Assembly: GCF_010729665.1 (NCBI RefSeq)
Contig: NZ_AP022610.1
Span: 5,642,001-5,706,000 of the forward strand
Source of the DNA: Mycolicibacterium madagascariense
GTDB lineage: Bacteria > Actinomycetota > Actinomycetes > Mycobacteriales > Mycobacteriaceae
DNA: 64,000 bases
Direction of reading: 5' to 3'
Shown one piece after another: positions 31,504 to 41,728 of this stretch (positions are counted from its first letter, which is position 1; each line of letters starts with the position of its first letter). The notes beneath the pieces were generated by a model. It saw only the letters and a program-made list of their open reading frames with translations, was not told where the DNA came from and searched no databases. Position numbers and translations under genes: made by a program.

Positions 31504-32660
31504 GGAATCACCTCCGACACTCGACCGGAATCCTCGTCGCGCATGCCGATGCGCATCCGCCGAGCATCCCAGTCCTGCGGGATGTCCTCGGCCACCGCGG
31601 CGGTCACCAACACCTGCTCGGCCGACGCGGCCACCTCGACCAACGCCCGCCGCCTGGCGTTGTCCAATTCGGCGAACACGTCGTCGAGCAGCAGCACCGG
31701 GTCCGAGCCCTCGGATCGCAGCAATTCGTAGGCCGCGAGTCTCAGCGACAACGCCATCGACCACGACTCGCCGTGGCTGGCGAAACCCTTCGCGGGCTGA
31801 TCCCCAAGCCGCAGTTCGAGGTCGTCGCGGTGCGGACCGACGAGACAGACTCCCCGTTCCAGTTCGGCCGAGCGCCGGCGCGCCAACTCGTCGAGCAGCG
31901 CCACCTCGAACACCTCCTGATTCGCCGCGCCCGTCGAGGCCTCGGCCTCGACCGCCTCCACCGCACTGCGGTAGCGCACCGACGCCGGACGCGACGCCGG
32001 CGCCAGCAGCTGGTAGGCCTTCTCGATCTCGGGGGCCAGCAGCGTGACCAGCGCAACCCTCGCCGCGATCAGCTTGGCACCGTGGGACGCCAGGTGCCCG
32101 TCCCAGACGTCGAGGGTCTCCAACGCGCCCGCATCGCCCCGATACCGCGCGCCCGCAGCACTCTTCAGCAGCGCCGTCCGTTGGCGCAGCACCTTCTCGT
32201 AGTCGGCGCGCACCCCGGCCACCGACGGCCGCCGGGTCGTGGCGAGCTCGTCGAGGTACCGGCGCCGCTCCCCAGGATCCCCACGCACCAGCGCCAGGTC
32301 CTCCGGTGCGAAGAGCACCGCCCGCAACGCCCCCAGGATCTCGCGGGCGCTGCGCACCGGCGACCGGTTCAACCGCGCCTTGTTGGCGCGGCCTGCGGTG
32401 ATCTCCAGGTCGATTGCCAACTCACGACCGTCGTTGACCACGATCGAGGACACGATCGCGCGCTCGGCGCCCGCCCGGATCAGCGGGGCGTCCGACCCCA
32501 CCCGGTGTGACCCCAGCGTCGACGAATACCACAGCGCCTCAACGATGTTCGTCTTTCCAAAGCCGTTGGGTCCGACGAACACGGTGCGCCCGGGCACCAG
32601 CTCCAACTCGAGGTGCGACCACGAGCGGAAGTCGGTCAGCGCGACGTGACGGACGTACAC
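31500..32660 (-). CDS. recF: DNA replication and repair protein RecF
   Basis: 386 residues from a GTG at 32660 directly abutting the gnd stop. The Walker A motif is [11 protein letters not shown], the ABC signature lies around [11 protein letters not shown], and Walker B is [13 protein letters not shown]. RecF guides RecA loading at gapped DNA. It is part of the dnaN-gnd-recF-dciA run. Confidence 0.96.
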   Translation of the reverse strand: MYVRHVALTDFRSWSHLELELVPGRTVFVGPNGFGKTNIVEALWYSSTLGSHRVGSDAPLIRAGAERAIVSSIVVNDGRELAIDLEITAGRANKARLNRSPVRSAREILGALRAVLFAPEDLALVRGDPGERRRYLDELATTRRPSVAGVRADYEKVLRQRTALLKSAAGARYRGDAGALETLDVWDGHLASHGAKLIAARVALVTLLAPEIEKAYQLLAPASRPASVRYRSAVEAVEAEASTGAANQEVFEVALLDELARRRSAELERGVCLVGPHRDDLELRLGDQPAKGFASHGESWSMALSLRLAAYELLRSEGSDPVLLLDDVFAELDNARRRALVEVAASAEQVLVTAAVAEDIPQDWDARRMRIGMRDEDSGRVSEVIP

Positions 32661-33554
32661 CTAGCCCGACTCGCTGATCCTCTTCACCGCGTGGCCACCG
32701 AACTGGTTCCGCAGTGCCGCGACGGCCTTCATCGTCGGCGAATCATCTTGTCGCGAAAGGAATCTCGCGAACAACGACGCGGCGATGGCGGGCACCGGCA
32801 CGCGCAGGCGAATGGCCTCCTCGACCGTCCACCGACCCTCACCCGAATCGTCGGTGTACCCGCGGATCTCGGCGAGCTGGGGATCTTCCTTGAGGGCCTT
32901 GGCCAGGAGCGTCTGCAGCCAGGACCGCACGACGGTGCCGTTGGTCCAGGCCTGGTAGACCTCCTGCGGACTCTTGATGAGGTCCTCGGCGGCCAACATC
33001 TCGTATCCCTCGCCGTAGGCCGTCATCATGGCGTACTCGACACCGTTGTGAACCATCTTGGCGAAGTGCCCGGCACCGACGGGACCGGCGTGGACGAAGC
33101 CGTCCTCCCGAGGTCCCGCCGGCCGCAGCGTGTCGAAGATCGGCATGACCTTCTCGACGTCCTCGTCGCTGCCGCCGACCATCAACCCGTAGCCCTCGGT
33201 CAAGCCCCAGATGCCACCGGACACCCCGGCATCGATGAAGCCGATCTTCTTCTCCGCCAACAGGGCAGCGTGCGGTTGATCCTCGGTGTAGCGCGAGTTG
33301 CCACCGTCGATCACCAGGTCGCCTTCACTCAGCACCTCGGACAATCCGACGATGGTCTCGTTGGTGATGTCGCCGGAGGGCACCATGACCCACACCGCGC
33401 GGGGCGCGGTCAGCGCCTTGGCGAGCCCGGCGAGGTCCGGAACGTCGCTGACCTCGGGGCGGGGGTCGTACCCGATGACCTCGTGACCGCCCTTGCGGAG
33501 CCGGTCACGCATGTTGAAGCCCATCTTTCCGAGACCGACCAGGCCGAGTTGCAT
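32661..33554 (-). CDS. gnd: 6-phosphogluconate dehydrogenase, decarboxylating (short type)
   Basis: 297 residues, the short GndA-like form. The Rossmann motif is GLVGLGKMGFNM; IDGGNSRYTEDQ and DAGVSGGIWGLTEGYGLMVGG hold substrate-binding residues, and GHFAKMVHNGVEYAMM the catalytic Lys and Asn. It converts 6-phosphogluconate to ribulose-5-phosphate. Its presence between dnaN and recF is typical of fast-growing mycobacteria and other actinobacteria. It begins 29 bp after dnaN. Confidence 0.95.
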   Translation of the reverse strand: MQLGLVGLGKMGFNMRDRLRKGGHEVIGYDPRPEVSDVPDLAGLAKALTAPRAVWVMVPSGDITNETIVGLSEVLSEGDLVIDGGNSRYTEDQPHAALLAEKKIGFIDAGVSGGIWGLTEGYGLMVGGSDEDVEKVMPIFDTLRPAGPREDGFVHAGPVGAGHFAKMVHNGVEYAMMTAYGEGYEMLAAEDLIKSPQEVYQAWTNGTVVRSWLQTLLAKALKEDPQLAEIRGYTDDSGEGRWTVEEAIRLRVPVPAIAASLFARFLSRQDDSPTMKAVAALRNQFGGHAVKRISESG

Positions 33555-33583
33555 GTGCGCCTCTTTCGTGGCGATAGGGCCGG

Positions 33584-34783
33584 TCAGCCCGGAAGCCGCA
33601 CCGGCATCAACAAATACACGTAGTCGGTTTGCCCAGCCGGGAACGGACCGGTCGCACCGACGTGCGCATCACCATCATCACCCGCCGGCCGCAACACTGC
33701 GGGACGGCTGGATGTCGTGAAGCCGAACGTCACCTTTGACGAGTGCAGCGAACCCAGGCCGTCGGTCAGGTACGTCGGGTTGAAGGCGATGGTCAGCGGG
33801 TCGCCGGAGAATTCGACGGGCAGATCCTCCTCAGCCCGGCCGACGGCGTCCTCACCGCCGGCGGTCAACCGTAGCGAATCGTCGCTGAACTCCATCCTGA
33901 CCTGGGCGCCGCGGTCGGCCACCAGCGCCACGCGCTTGATGGCCTCGGTCAGCTCCGCGACGCCGACCGTGGCGACGGCGGTGTGTTCGGCGGGCAACAG
34001 CTGCCGGAACTTCGGGAATTCCGCGTCGAGCAGTCGGCTGGTGGTGCGCTTGCCGTTGCTGCGGATGCCGAGCAGTCCGTCCTTGCCGACGGCGGCCCCC
34101 GCGCCGAGCGACAGGTGGACGTCGGTGCCGTCGGTCCCCGCGCGCGCGGCCTCGGCCAGCGTCTTGGCGGGTACCAGGATGGCGGCCTCGATGTCGGCCG
34201 CGCTCGTCGACCAGGTCAGCTCGCGAACCGCGAGACGGAAGCGGTCGGTGGCGGCCAGCACGACCTTCTCACCCGAGATCTCGACCCGGATGCCGGTCAG
34301 CATCGGCAGCGTGTCGTCACGCCCGGCGGCGACGGCGACCTGGCTGATGGCCTGGCCGAACAGATCGGAGGCGACGACACCGGTCTCCTCGGGCAGCGCC
34401 GGCAGCGTCGGGTAGTCCTCGACGGCCATCGTCGGCAGGGAGAACCGGGCGCTGCCGCAGCTGAGCGAGACACGGGTGCCCTCGACGCTGACGTCGACGG
34501 GCTTGGCAGGCAGGGACTTCGTGATGTCGGAGAGCAGCCGTCCCGAGACGAGAACGCTTCCGGGAGTGGCGATTTCAGCCGCCACCCGGACCTCGGCCGA
34601 CACCTCGTAGTCGTAACCGGAGATGGTCAGACCCTCGTCGGAACCGGTGAGCAGCACCCCGGAGAGCACCGGCACCGTCGGCCGGGTCGGCAGGATGCGC
34701 GCCACCCACGCCACCGCGTCGGCGAAGTCCTCCCGCACCAGGCGGAACTTCAGGTCGGTACCCATCGTCGTCGCCACGTCCAT
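33584..34783 (-). CDS. dnaN: DNA polymerase III beta sliding clamp
   Basis: 399 residues from the ATG at 34783, four nt after GAAGGGGA. A longer upstream open frame covers oriC and is rejected. The three clamp domains are recognisable ([21 protein letters not shown]..., [12 protein letters not shown]..., and the C-terminal [10 protein letters not shown] that forms the protein-binding pocket). It tethers the polymerase to DNA. Confidence 0.97.
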   Translation of the reverse strand: MDVATTMGTDLKFRLVREDFADAVAWVARILPTRPTVPVLSGVLLTGSDEGLTISGYDYEVSAEVRVAAEIATPGSVLVSGRLLSDITKSLPAKPVDVSVEGTRVSLSCGSARFSLPTMAVEDYPTLPALPEETGVVASDLFGQAISQVAVAAGRDDTLPMLTGIRVEISGEKVVLAATDRFRLAVRELTWSTSAADIEAAILVPAKTLAEAARAGTDGTDVHLSLGAGAAVGKDGLLGIRSNGKRTTSRLLDAEFPKFRQLLPAEHTAVATVGVAELTEAIKRVALVADRGAQVRMEFSDDSLRLTAGGEDAVGRAEEDLPVEFSGDPLTIAFNPTYLTDGLGSLHSSKVTFGFTTSSRPAVLRPAGDDGDAHVGATGPFPAGQTDYVYLLMPVRLPG

Positions 34784-35335
34784 CGCGTCCCCTTCAGTGA
34801 AACCCGAGCTACAAGCACTAGCAGCGGATCTACGGGTGCCTTGCGGACATGTCACCACGCTGCGATTCGACGACCGTTCCGGTTGTCGAAGACCCACCGT
34901 AGAGCCTCCGCCTTCAAGTTGAAAGCTAATCCATCGGAGTGACAGACGCCCCGTGAGGTCCGCTCGACGAGCGACCCACAGGGCGCGCTCCCCAGGTCCT
35001 TCTCTTAGAAGAGAATCTAGAGATAGAGATGAGTAACAGTAATAGGTGCTGTGGATGCTGTTAGTGCACGCGGCGCCGCGCAGGTCGGGGGCGGTGCGGT
35101 CTCGTGGGGCACTCGTGGATCGTCGCGAGGCGCCGACGGCCGCCCTGTGGACGGCCTCGTGGTGTGTGCACCGATGCGGCCGCCGCCGCCGCTTCGTCCA
35201 GAACCTGTACACGAGTTGTCCACGAGACGGTCATGTGACTCGTGGTGCGAGAGGGTCAGAAGATTTTCGAAAATCGTTGGCGCAGGGGAGAACTCGACGG
35301 GTGTCTACCCGATGCGAGGGTGGGGAAGCGAGGGC
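34784..35335. other. oriC: Chromosomal replication origin oriC (dnaA-dnaN intergenic)
   Basis: A 552-bp gene-free gap between dnaN and dnaA, the established mycobacterial origin site. Degenerate DnaA boxes appear as TGTGGATGC (35050), CGTGGATCG (35114), TGTGGACGG (35146) and TTGTCCACG (35216). An unusually AT-rich stretch at about 34999-35046 (TTCTCTTAGAAGAGAATC..., GAGTAACAGTAATAG) is a candidate unwinding element. A perfect 14-bp palindrome lies at 35262-35275. The left part also holds the dnaN promoter. Confidence 0.85.
35262..35275. repeat. Perfect AT-rich palindrome in oriC
   Basis: GATTTTCGAAAATC is self-complementary over all 14 bases, in a GC-rich context, 60 bp from the dnaA stop. 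No T-run makes a standard terminator. It may bind a dimeric protein or take part in origin opening. Confidence 0.6.
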
Positions 35336-36808
35336 TCAGCGCTTGGAGCGCTGGCGGATCCGCGTGGTGAGTTCCTTGACGTTGTCGAAGACCTCGCGCC
35401 GCTGAGCCATCTCGCCGCGGATCTTGCGCTCGGCGTACATCACCGTGGTGTGGTCGCGGCCGAACGAGTGACCGATCTTCGGCAGGGACAGATCGGTGAG
35501 CTCGCGGCACAGATACATGGCGATCTGGCGGGACTGTGCCAGCGCGCGGGTCTTGCCGGGGCCGCGGAGCTCTTCGATGGTCGTCTCGAAGTACTCGGCG
35601 GTCGCGGCCATGATGGTCGCGATGCTGATCTGCATCGTGCTGGCATCGGAGATCAGATCGCGCAGCACGATCTCGGCGAGCGACTTGTCGATGGCCGCCT
35701 TGTTGAGCGAGGCGAACGCAGTCACGCGAATCAGCGCGCCCTCGAGTTCGCGGATGTTGCGTTCGATGCTGCTGGCGATCAGTTCCAGGACGTCGTCGGG
35801 GACGTCGAGCCGATCCATCTGAGCCTTCTTGCGCAAGATGGCGATTCGCGTCTCGAGCTCGGGTGGCTGGACGTCGGTGATCAAGCCCCACTCGAACCTC
35901 GTCCGCAACCGGTCCTCGAGCGTCGCGAGCTGCTTGGGCGGCCGGTCGGACGAGATCACGATCTGCTTGTTCGCGTTGTGCAGGGTGTTGAAGGTGTGGA
36001 AGAACTCCTCCTGGATGCCTTCCTTGCCTTCGATGAACTGGATGTCGTCGACGAGCAGGACGTCGATGTCGCGATAGCTCCGCTTGAACGACGCCTTGCG
36101 GTCGTCGCGCAGGGAGTTGATGAAGTCGTTCGTGAACTCCTCGGTCGACACGTACTTCACGCGCATTCCCGGGAACAGCCGCTGGGCGTAGTTGCCCGCC
36201 GCGTGCAGCAGGTGGGTCTTGCCCAGACCGGACTCGCCCCAGATGAACAAGGGGTTGTAGGCGCGGGCCGGCGCCTCGGCGATCGCGAGCGTCGCGGCGT
36301 GGGCGAACCGGTTGGACGCCCCGATGACGAAGGTGTCGAACGTGTAGCGGCGGTTGAGGCTGACGTCGTTGGACGGCGGATTCTGCGGCCGGTTGGTGAA
36401 GTAACTCGGCCAGCTCTCCTCCGCGCTGGCGAGTGCTTCCTCGTCGTCGTCGACCTCGTCCGGATCGGGCAGGCCGTCCAGCGGGAGCTCGGTGCCGGCA
36501 TCGGGTGCCGGGGTCTCGATGCGGACCCCGAGTTCCACGCGCTGGCCGAGGCGGCGGCTGAGACTCGAGATGATCGGCTCGCGGAGGTGACGCTCGATCT
36601 CGTTCTGGACGAACGGTGTCGGAACCGACAGCAGGGCAAACCCCTCGGCGATGACCAGCGGCTTCACCAGCTTGAGCCAGGCCCTTTGCTGTGGGGTGAG
36701 GTTGGGGATCGCGGCGCCGGTCGCCGAGTCCGAGCCGAAGTCACCGTTGAGCTCCGTCACGACGTCGTTCCAGATGGCGACGAACGGGGGGTCGGGGTCT
36801 GCTGTCAA
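35336..36808 (-). CDS. dnaA: Chromosomal replication initiator DnaA
   Basis: 490 residues from a TTG at 36808 behind a GAGGGGGA ribosome site; [17 protein letters not shown] is the domain I start seen in mycobacteria, and longer starts have no homology. The AAA+ domain has Walker [12 protein letters not shown], Walker B VDDIQF and sensor motifs. Domain IV ends with the DNA-binding signature [14 protein letters not shown]. It binds DnaA boxes and opens oriC. A pair of strong boxes in its own upstream region points to autoregulation. Confidence 0.97.
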   Translation of the reverse strand: MTADPDPPFVAIWNDVVTELNGDFGSDSATGAAIPNLTPQQRAWLKLVKPLVIAEGFALLSVPTPFVQNEIERHLREPIISSLSRRLGQRVELGVRIETPAPDAGTELPLDGLPDPDEVDDDEEALASAEESWPSYFTNRPQNPPSNDVSLNRRYTFDTFVIGASNRFAHAATLAIAEAPARAYNPLFIWGESGLGKTHLLHAAGNYAQRLFPGMRVKYVSTEEFTNDFINSLRDDRKASFKRSYRDIDVLLVDDIQFIEGKEGIQEEFFHTFNTLHNANKQIVISSDRPPKQLATLEDRLRTRFEWGLITDVQPPELETRIAILRKKAQMDRLDVPDDVLELIASSIERNIRELEGALIRVTAFASLNKAAIDKSLAEIVLRDLISDASTMQISIATIMAATAEYFETTIEELRGPGKTRALAQSRQIAMYLCRELTDLSLPKIGHSFGRDHTTVMYAERKIRGEMAQRREVFDNVKELTTRIRQRSKR

Positions 36809-37388
36809 CGGAGACGTCCCCCTCTTGGCCGGGCGTGTTGGCCGAATGGACGAAAACCGGATGTCCACATGGTTATCCACAATTTGTGGATAACCGACAC
36901 CGGTCGTCGTGTCGTGCGTTCTGGCAGGACAGCCAGGCTCCCGGGGCACGTCACTAGGCCCGACCGGGTGGTCGAGGGCGTCGTGGGCTCGCGGTCGCGC
37001 GACCGTCATTCGCTTGTGTCGTCTAGCGCCGTCTCGTCTGAAATGGCCTTGGCAGAAGCTAACAGGTTTATTGCCGGGTGCCAACAGTTCGGGAACATTG
37101 ACGGCGTCTCCCAGGAAGCTTCTGGCAAGCACCGTGCTGGGTGGTGACGGTGTGAAGAATGTGGCGGTAGCTGGAGCCGGAGAAGGCGGTTTGACCTAGG
37201 GAAATCTCGTCAGTACCCTCGAACAGTCGCCCGAACGTGGCGGCACGGCTGCGACCCGGATCCTCGGGTTCACGCGCCGGGGCTAGCAAGCGAGACGAAC
37301 AGAAGCGTACGTACTGCGGCTGCTTCCACGCGCACATGGAGCTCATGTGCGACGGAGCGGGCGCGACCGTCACAGAGGAGAAGCAGCC
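36809..37388. promoter_or_regulatory. dnaA-rpmH divergent promoter region with DnaA boxes
   Basis: A 580-bp gap without a supported gene. At 36861-36893 three DnaA boxes cluster: ATGTCCACA (36861), TTATCCACA (36873) and TGTGGATAA (36885), the last two forming a near-perfect inverted pair 53-85 bp before the dnaA start. They are closer to the consensus than any box in oriC. The rest carries the dnaA promoters on one strand and the rpmH leader on the other; I can place no -10 with confidence. Confidence 0.75.
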
Positions 37389-37532
37389 GTGGCCAAGGGC
37401 AAGCGGACATTTCAGCCGAACAACCGGCGCCGGGCTCGCGTGCACGGCTTCCGGTTGCGGATGCGCACCCGCGCCGGCCGCGCCATCGTGTCGGGTCGGC
37501 GCAGCAAGGGCCGTCGCTCGCTCACTGCATGA
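37389..37532 (+). CDS. rpmH: 50S ribosomal protein L34
   Basis: 47 residues, [20 protein letters not shown]..., very basic. The GTG at 37389 follows GAGGAGA by 6 nt; an upstream in-frame ATG adds a tail not found in L34. It is a structural protein of the large ribosomal subunit. rnpA follows after 32 bp. Confidence 0.97.
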   Translation: MAKGKRTFQPNNRRRARVHGFRLRMRTRAGRAIVSGRRSKGRRSLTA

Positions 37533-37564
37533 TCCCGTGTGGGTCGTGAGCGGGGTGTAGGAGA

Positions 37565-37921
37565 GTGCTTCCGGCTCAGTACCGGATGACGCGGTCGACC
37601 GACTTCGGGCTGACCGTGAGTCGCGGCCTTCGCGCGGCCCAACCCGATCTCGTCGTTCACGCCCTCGTGTCGACCGGTGAGGAAACGACTCCGAAGATCG
37701 GGCTCGTCGTATCGAAGTCGGTCGGGTCGGCCGTGCAGCGCCATCGGGTATCCCGGATGCTGCGGCACGTGGCACGCGGGGTGATCGACGATCTGGGGCC
37801 AGGTGACAAAGTGGTGATCCGAGCACTCCCCGGCAGCAGGCACGCCATCTCCGCCAGGTTGGCGCAGGAACTGCACACCGCGCTGCAGCGCGTGAAGGCC
37901 AACGCCGGAGGCCGGGGATGA
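37565..37921 (+). CDS. rnpA: Ribonuclease P protein component
   Basis: 118 residues from a GTG at 37565: [21 protein letters not shown]. The RNase P motif is [21 protein letters not shown], with basic residues that contact the P RNA. It matures tRNA 5' ends. It is followed 10 bp later by yidD. Confidence 0.95.
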   Translation: MLPAQYRMTRSTDFGLTVSRGLRAAQPDLVVHALVSTGEETTPKIGLVVSKSVGSAVQRHRVSRMLRHVARGVIDDLGPGDKVVIRALPGSRHAISARLAQELHTALQRVKANAGGRG

Positions 37922-37931
37922 CGCGCCGCGG

Positions 37932-38225
37932 GTGGCCGGCGTGGCCATCCGCGCCATCGAGCTGTACCGCACGATGATCTCGCCACTGCGTCCCGCCTCG
38001 TGCCGCTTCACCCCGACGTGCAGTCAGTACGCCGTCGACGCCCTGCGGGAGTACGGCGCGGTGCGGGGGAGTTGGCTGGCCCTGGTGCGGCTGGCCAAGT
38101 GCGGCCCATGGCACCGAGGCGGATGGGACCCGATTCCGGAACGGCACGAGATCGGATGTCGTCCGCGGACGGACTCCGGCGAAGCTGAGGACACCGCGAC
38201 GCTGAGGAGCGATTCGTTTGTTTAA
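37932..38225 (+). CDS. yidD: Membrane protein insertion efficiency factor YidD
   Basis: 97 residues from a GTG at 37932. The DUF37 signature is [30 protein letters not shown]...[12 protein letters not shown], with conserved cysteines. It aids YidC-dependent insertion at the inner face of the membrane. The stop overlaps the yidC TTG start region by 8 bp. Confidence 0.95.
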   Translation: MAGVAIRAIELYRTMISPLRPASCRFTPTCSQYAVDALREYGAVRGSWLALVRLAKCGPWHRGGWDPIPERHEIGCRPRTDSGEAEDTATLRSDSFV

Positions 38226-39345
38226 TTGGTTCAGTCTCGACGTCATCTACTACCCGGTCTCCGCGATCATGTGGCTCTGGTACAAGGCGTTCGCCTTCGT
38301 GCTCGGCCCCGACAACTTCTTCGCGTGGGCACTGGCAGTGATGTTCCTCGTGTTCACGCTGCGGGCGATCCTCTACAAGCCCTTCGTTCGGCAGATCCGC
38401 ACGACGCGGCAGATGCAGGAATTGCAGCCGCAGATCAAGGCGCTGCAGAAGAAGTACGGCAAGGATCGCCAGCGGATGGCGCTGGAGATGCAGAAGCTGC
38501 AGAAGGAACACGGCTTCAATCCGATCCTCGGCTGTCTGCCCATGCTGGCCCAGATCCCGGTGTTCATCGGGCTCTATCACGTGCTGAACTCATTCAACCG
38601 GACGCAGACCGGCTTCGGCCGACTGGGCCTGTCAGTCGAGCAGAACCGCGAACTGGGCAACTACATCTTCAGCGCCACCGACGTCGGACACTTCCTGGAC
38701 GCCAACCTCTTCGGTGCCCCGCTCGGCGCGTCGATGATTCAGACGGTGGGACTGGGCGCCTTCGACGACTTCAACCGGGCGGCCGTCATTGCGGTCGGCG
38801 TACCGCTGATGATCATCGCGGGCATCGCGACGCACTTCAACAGCCGCGCCTCGGTGGCACGGCAGAGCGTCGAGGCCGCGGCCAATCCGCAGACCGCGAT
38901 GATGAACAAGCTCGCGCTGTACGTGTTTCCCCTCGGCGTGGTCGTCGGTGGTCCGTTCCTCCCGATCGCGATCATCCTGTACTGGGTGTCGAACAACATC
39001 TGGACCTACGGCCAGCAGCACTACGTGTTCGGCAGGATCGAGAAGGAAGAGGAGCTGAAGAAGCAGGAGGACTTGGCGCGTCGTGCGTCGAATGCCCCGG
39101 CTCCCGGTTCCAAGCCCAAACGCAAGCGGCCCGCAGCCAACGGTGCGGCGCCGACCGTGCCCGCGCCCACCGAGCTGTCCGAGACGACGGGGCAGGAGAC
39201 CGATCCGCTCGAGTCCGACGCGAAGACGCCCGTGTCGAAGCCGGTGTCGAACGCCGGTGGGAAGGCGACGCCCTCCAAGGCCGGCGCGGGCGCCAACCGT
39301 GCGCCGCGCCGAACGAACAACCGCCCGAAGAAGCGACGCCCCTAA
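38218..39345 (+). CDS. yidC: Membrane protein insertase YidC
   Basis: 375 residues from a TTG at 38218, eight nt after GAGGAG, overlapping yidD. It is the short Gram-positive type: about five membrane helices, including [40 protein letters not shown] and [27 protein letters not shown], with the conserved Arg in the groove near [15 protein letters not shown]. The last 90 residues are a basic, disordered tail ending [12 protein letters not shown], probably ribosome-binding. Confidence 0.96.
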   Translation: MFNWFSLDVIYYPVSAIMWLWYKAFAFVLGPDNFFAWALAVMFLVFTLRAILYKPFVRQIRTTRQMQELQPQIKALQKKYGKDRQRMALEMQKLQKEHGFNPILGCLPMLAQIPVFIGLYHVLNSFNRTQTGFGRLGLSVEQNRELGNYIFSATDVGHFLDANLFGAPLGASMIQTVGLGAFDDFNRAAVIAVGVPLMIIAGIATHFNSRASVARQSVEAAANPQTAMMNKLALYVFPLGVVVGGPFLPIAIILYWVSNNIWTYGQQHYVFGRIEKEEELKKQEDLARRASNAPAPGSKPKRKRPAANGAAPTVPAPTELSETTGQETDPLESDAKTPVSKPVSNAGGKATPSKAGAGANRAPRRTNNRPKKRRP

Positions 39346-39403
39346 CTTTCACCCGATCGAGCTCGGGTCCCTGATGGCTGAGACAGCAAGGAAGTGAACG
39401 AAC

Positions 39404-39931
39404 ATGACTGATGCCGATACCACCGAACGTACGGACGTCGACGACGCCGCACCCGCGTCGGACAATCTCGAGGACCGTCTCGTCGCCGAGGGCGAGATCG
39501 CCGGTGACTATCTCGAGGAACTGCTCGATCTCCTGGACTTCGACGGGGACATCGACCTCGACGTCGAGGGTGATCGTGCGGTGGTGGCGATCGACGGCGG
39601 CAGCGATCTGGCCAAGCTCGTCGGTCGCAAGGGCGAGGTGCTCGATGCGCTGCAGGAGCTGACCCGGCTGGCCGTGCACCAGAAGACCGGCGAGCGCAGT
39701 CGCCTCATGTTGGACGTGGCGCATTGGCGGCGTGGCCGTCGAGACGAGCTGGCCGCTCTCGGTGACAAGGTGGCGCGGCGGGTGCTGGCGAGCGGCGAGC
39801 GTGAGGAGCTCACGCCGATGACGCCGTTCGAGCGCAAGATCGTGCACGACGCCGTGTCGGCTGTCGATGGCGTTCGCAGCGAGAGCGAGGGCGCCGAGCC
39901 GTCGCGCCGCGTCGTCGTCCTGCCGGCCTGA
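39404..39931 (+). CDS. jag: Jag-family KH/R3H RNA-binding protein
   Basis: 175 residues. An acidic N-terminus is followed by a KH domain with the loop LVGRKGEVLDALQELTRLAV and an R3H domain (RRDELAALGDKVARRVL...MTPFERKIVHDAVSAVDGVRSESEG). Jag/KhpB-type proteins bind RNA and affect cell wall growth; the gene is conserved after yidC. The ATG at 39404 is the only fitting start. Confidence 0.94.
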   Translation: MTDADTTERTDVDDAAPASDNLEDRLVAEGEIAGDYLEELLDLLDFDGDIDLDVEGDRAVVAIDGGSDLAKLVGRKGEVLDALQELTRLAVHQKTGERSRLMLDVAHWRRGRRDELAALGDKVARRVLASGEREELTPMTPFERKIVHDAVSAVDGVRSESEGAEPSRRVVVLPA

Positions 39932-39986
39932 CGTCTCTAGTTACAACGATGTAGTTCGTGTGGCCGGTGGCGTCGGAGTCGGAGGA

Positions 39987-40002
39987 TGTTTCACGTGAAA
40001 CA
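39987..40002. promoter_or_regulatory. parS: parS site 1
   Basis: TGTTTCACGTGAAACA, a perfect match to the ParB-binding parS 16-mer. It overlaps the 5' end of rsmG. ParB loads here and spreads for segregation. Confidence 0.95.
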
Positions 40003-40785
40003 TGGTGAAGCGCCGGCGGCGCCGCCGTCCGCTGCGGCAGTGTTCGGGGAATGCCTCGAGCTGGCAGAGCAGTATGCGGCCGTGTTGGCCGGCGCCGGCA
40101 TCGAGCGTGGACTCATTGGTCCAGGGGAAGTCGATCGACTCTGGGAACGGCACATTCTGAATAGCACCGCGGTGGCCGAATTGCTGAACTCGGGGGAGCG
40201 CGTCGCAGACGTCGGCAGTGGCGCGGGATTGCCGGGCATTCCCTTGCGGCTGGCGCGGGCCGACGTCGCGGTCACCTTGGTCGAGCCGCTCCTGAGGCGG
40301 GCGGAGTTTCTCAGCGAGGTCGTCGAGCTGCTCGGTATTCCTGTGACGGTAATCCGCGGGCGAGCGGAGGAGCGGGCCGTGCGTGATGCGGCGGGTCACA
40401 TCGACGTCGTCACGTCGCGGGCTGTCGCGTCTCTCGACAAGCTGTCGCGCTGGTGCTTGCCCCTCCTCGAACCGGGGGGTCGGATGCTGGCGATGAAGGG
40501 TGAGCGGGCGGCGGCCGAGATCGCCGAGCACCGCCGCGTGATGAGCTCATTGGGTGCCACCGACGTGAAGGTGATGGAATGTGGCGTGAACTATTTGACT
40601 CCACCCGTGACCGTGGTCGTAGCGGTGCGGGGGAGTCGTTCGGGAGCCGGTCGTCGGGGGTCACGCATACCCCCGGCGCCTCGGTCGCAGAGCCAGGAGC
40701 GACGACCACCACGGCCCCAGGGTCGACGAGGAGGACCAGTGACACGACCGCCGAGTGGCGACGGCGGCACTTCGTCGCCGGCTAG
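39995..40785 (+). CDS. rsmG: 16S rRNA (G527-N7) methyltransferase RsmG, 3' end frameshifted
   Basis: The methyltransferase domain is clear: DRLWERHILNS, RVADVGSGAGLPGIPLRLA (SAM site) and VTSRAVASLDKL. Loss of RsmG gives low-level streptomycin resistance. The GTG at 39995 is preferred to the ATG at 39986 because GGAGG (39981-39985) touches that ATG but sits 9 nt from the GTG. The frame meets no stop and runs into parA. At a five-G run (40629-40633) adding one base moves into a frame with the strong GC3 bias of real genes that stops at 40785. I infer a one-base loss; a true RsmG-ParA fusion is unlikely. Confidence 0.85.
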
Positions 40786-41728
40786 CCCGCCCGATGTTTC
40801 ACGTGAAACATGGCGCCCTCCTGTCGACGTGGAATGGAAGGACCAGACGGTCGGCGATACGCCCATTGGGGCCGAGGCCGAGCGCGCCGTCCGTGTCCTC
40901 CACGGCGCCAAGGGTCGGCAGCTGCCGCGGCCCCCACGCCAACGGGTGTTCACGATCGCGAACCAGAAGGGCGGCGTCGGCAAGACCACGACCGCTGTCA
41001 ACGTCGCCGCGGCGCTCGCGCTGCAGGGGCTGAAGACTCTGGTGATCGATCTCGACCCGCAGGGCAATGCGAGCACCGCGCTGGGCATCGAGCATCGCCC
41101 CGGCACACCGTCGTCGTACGAGGTGCTGATCGGTGAGATCCCCGTGAAGGACGCGCTGCAGCAGAGCGCGTACAGCGAACGCCTCTACTGCGTGCCCGCG
41201 ACGATCGATCTGGCGGGCGCCGAGATCGAACTCGTCAGCATGGTGGCCCGGGAGGGCCGACTGCGCAATGCGCTCGCGACGCTCGAGGAGTACGACTTCG
41301 ACTATGTCTTCATCGACTGCCCGCCCTCCCTTGGCCTGCTGACGATCAACGCGCTCGTCGCCACGCCCGAGGTGCTGATCCCGATCCAGTGCGAGTACTA
41401 CGCACTCGAGGGCGTCGGTCAGTTGCTCCGCAACATCGAGATGGTCAAGTCGCACCTCAATCCTCTGCTGGACGTCACGACCGTCGTGCTCACGATGTAC
41501 GACGGACGGACCAAGCTGGCCGACCAGGTGGCCGACGACGTCCGGTCGCACTTCGGGGCCAAGGTGCTCCGGACCGTCATCCCGCGCAGCGTCAAGGTCT
41601 CCGAGGCGCCGGGCTATGGCATGACGATCCTCGAATACGATCCGGGATCGCGCGGTGCGATGAGCTATCTCGACGCCAGCCGTGAGATCGCCGAACGTGC
41701 CCACACCACGGGGAAGGAACCACGATGA
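40739..41728 (+). CDS. parA: Chromosome partitioning ATPase ParA
   Basis: 329 residues from a GTG at 40739, four nt after a GAGGAGGA ribosome site. The deviant Walker A is [14 protein letters not shown], Walker A' LDPQGNAST, and Walker [17 protein letters not shown]. ParA forms gradients that move ParB-parS complexes and binds Wag31 at the poles. Its N-terminal tail contains DVSRET, which is the translation of parS site 2; M. tuberculosis ParA has NVSRET at the same place. The stop overlaps the parB start. Confidence 0.95.
   Translation: MTRPPSGDGGTSSPASPPDVSRETWRPPVDVEWKDQTVGDTPIGAEAERAVRVLHGAKGRQLPRPPRQRVFTIANQKGGVGKTTTAVNVAAALALQGLKTLVIDLDPQGNASTALGIEHRPGTPSSYEVLIGEIPVKDALQQSAYSERLYCVPATIDLAGAEIELVSMVAREGRLRNALATLEEYDFDYVFIDCPPSLGLLTINALVATPEVLIPIQCEYYALEGVGQLLRNIEMVKSHLNPLLDVTTVVLTMYDGRTKLADQVADDVRSHFGAKVLRTVIPRSVKVSEAPGYGMTILEYDPGSRGAMSYLDASREIAERAHTTGKEPR
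40795..40810. promoter_or_regulatory. parS: parS site 2 inside parA
   Basis: A second perfect TGTTTCACGTGAAACA, 792 bp downstream of centre to centre from site 1, within codons 19-24 of parA. Confidence 0.95.

Noticed and set aside
39986-41728. A 580-codon RsmG-ParA fusion protein
   Set aside because: Codon bias shifts frame at a five-G run and parA has its own ribosome site and start; a one-base loss explains it better.
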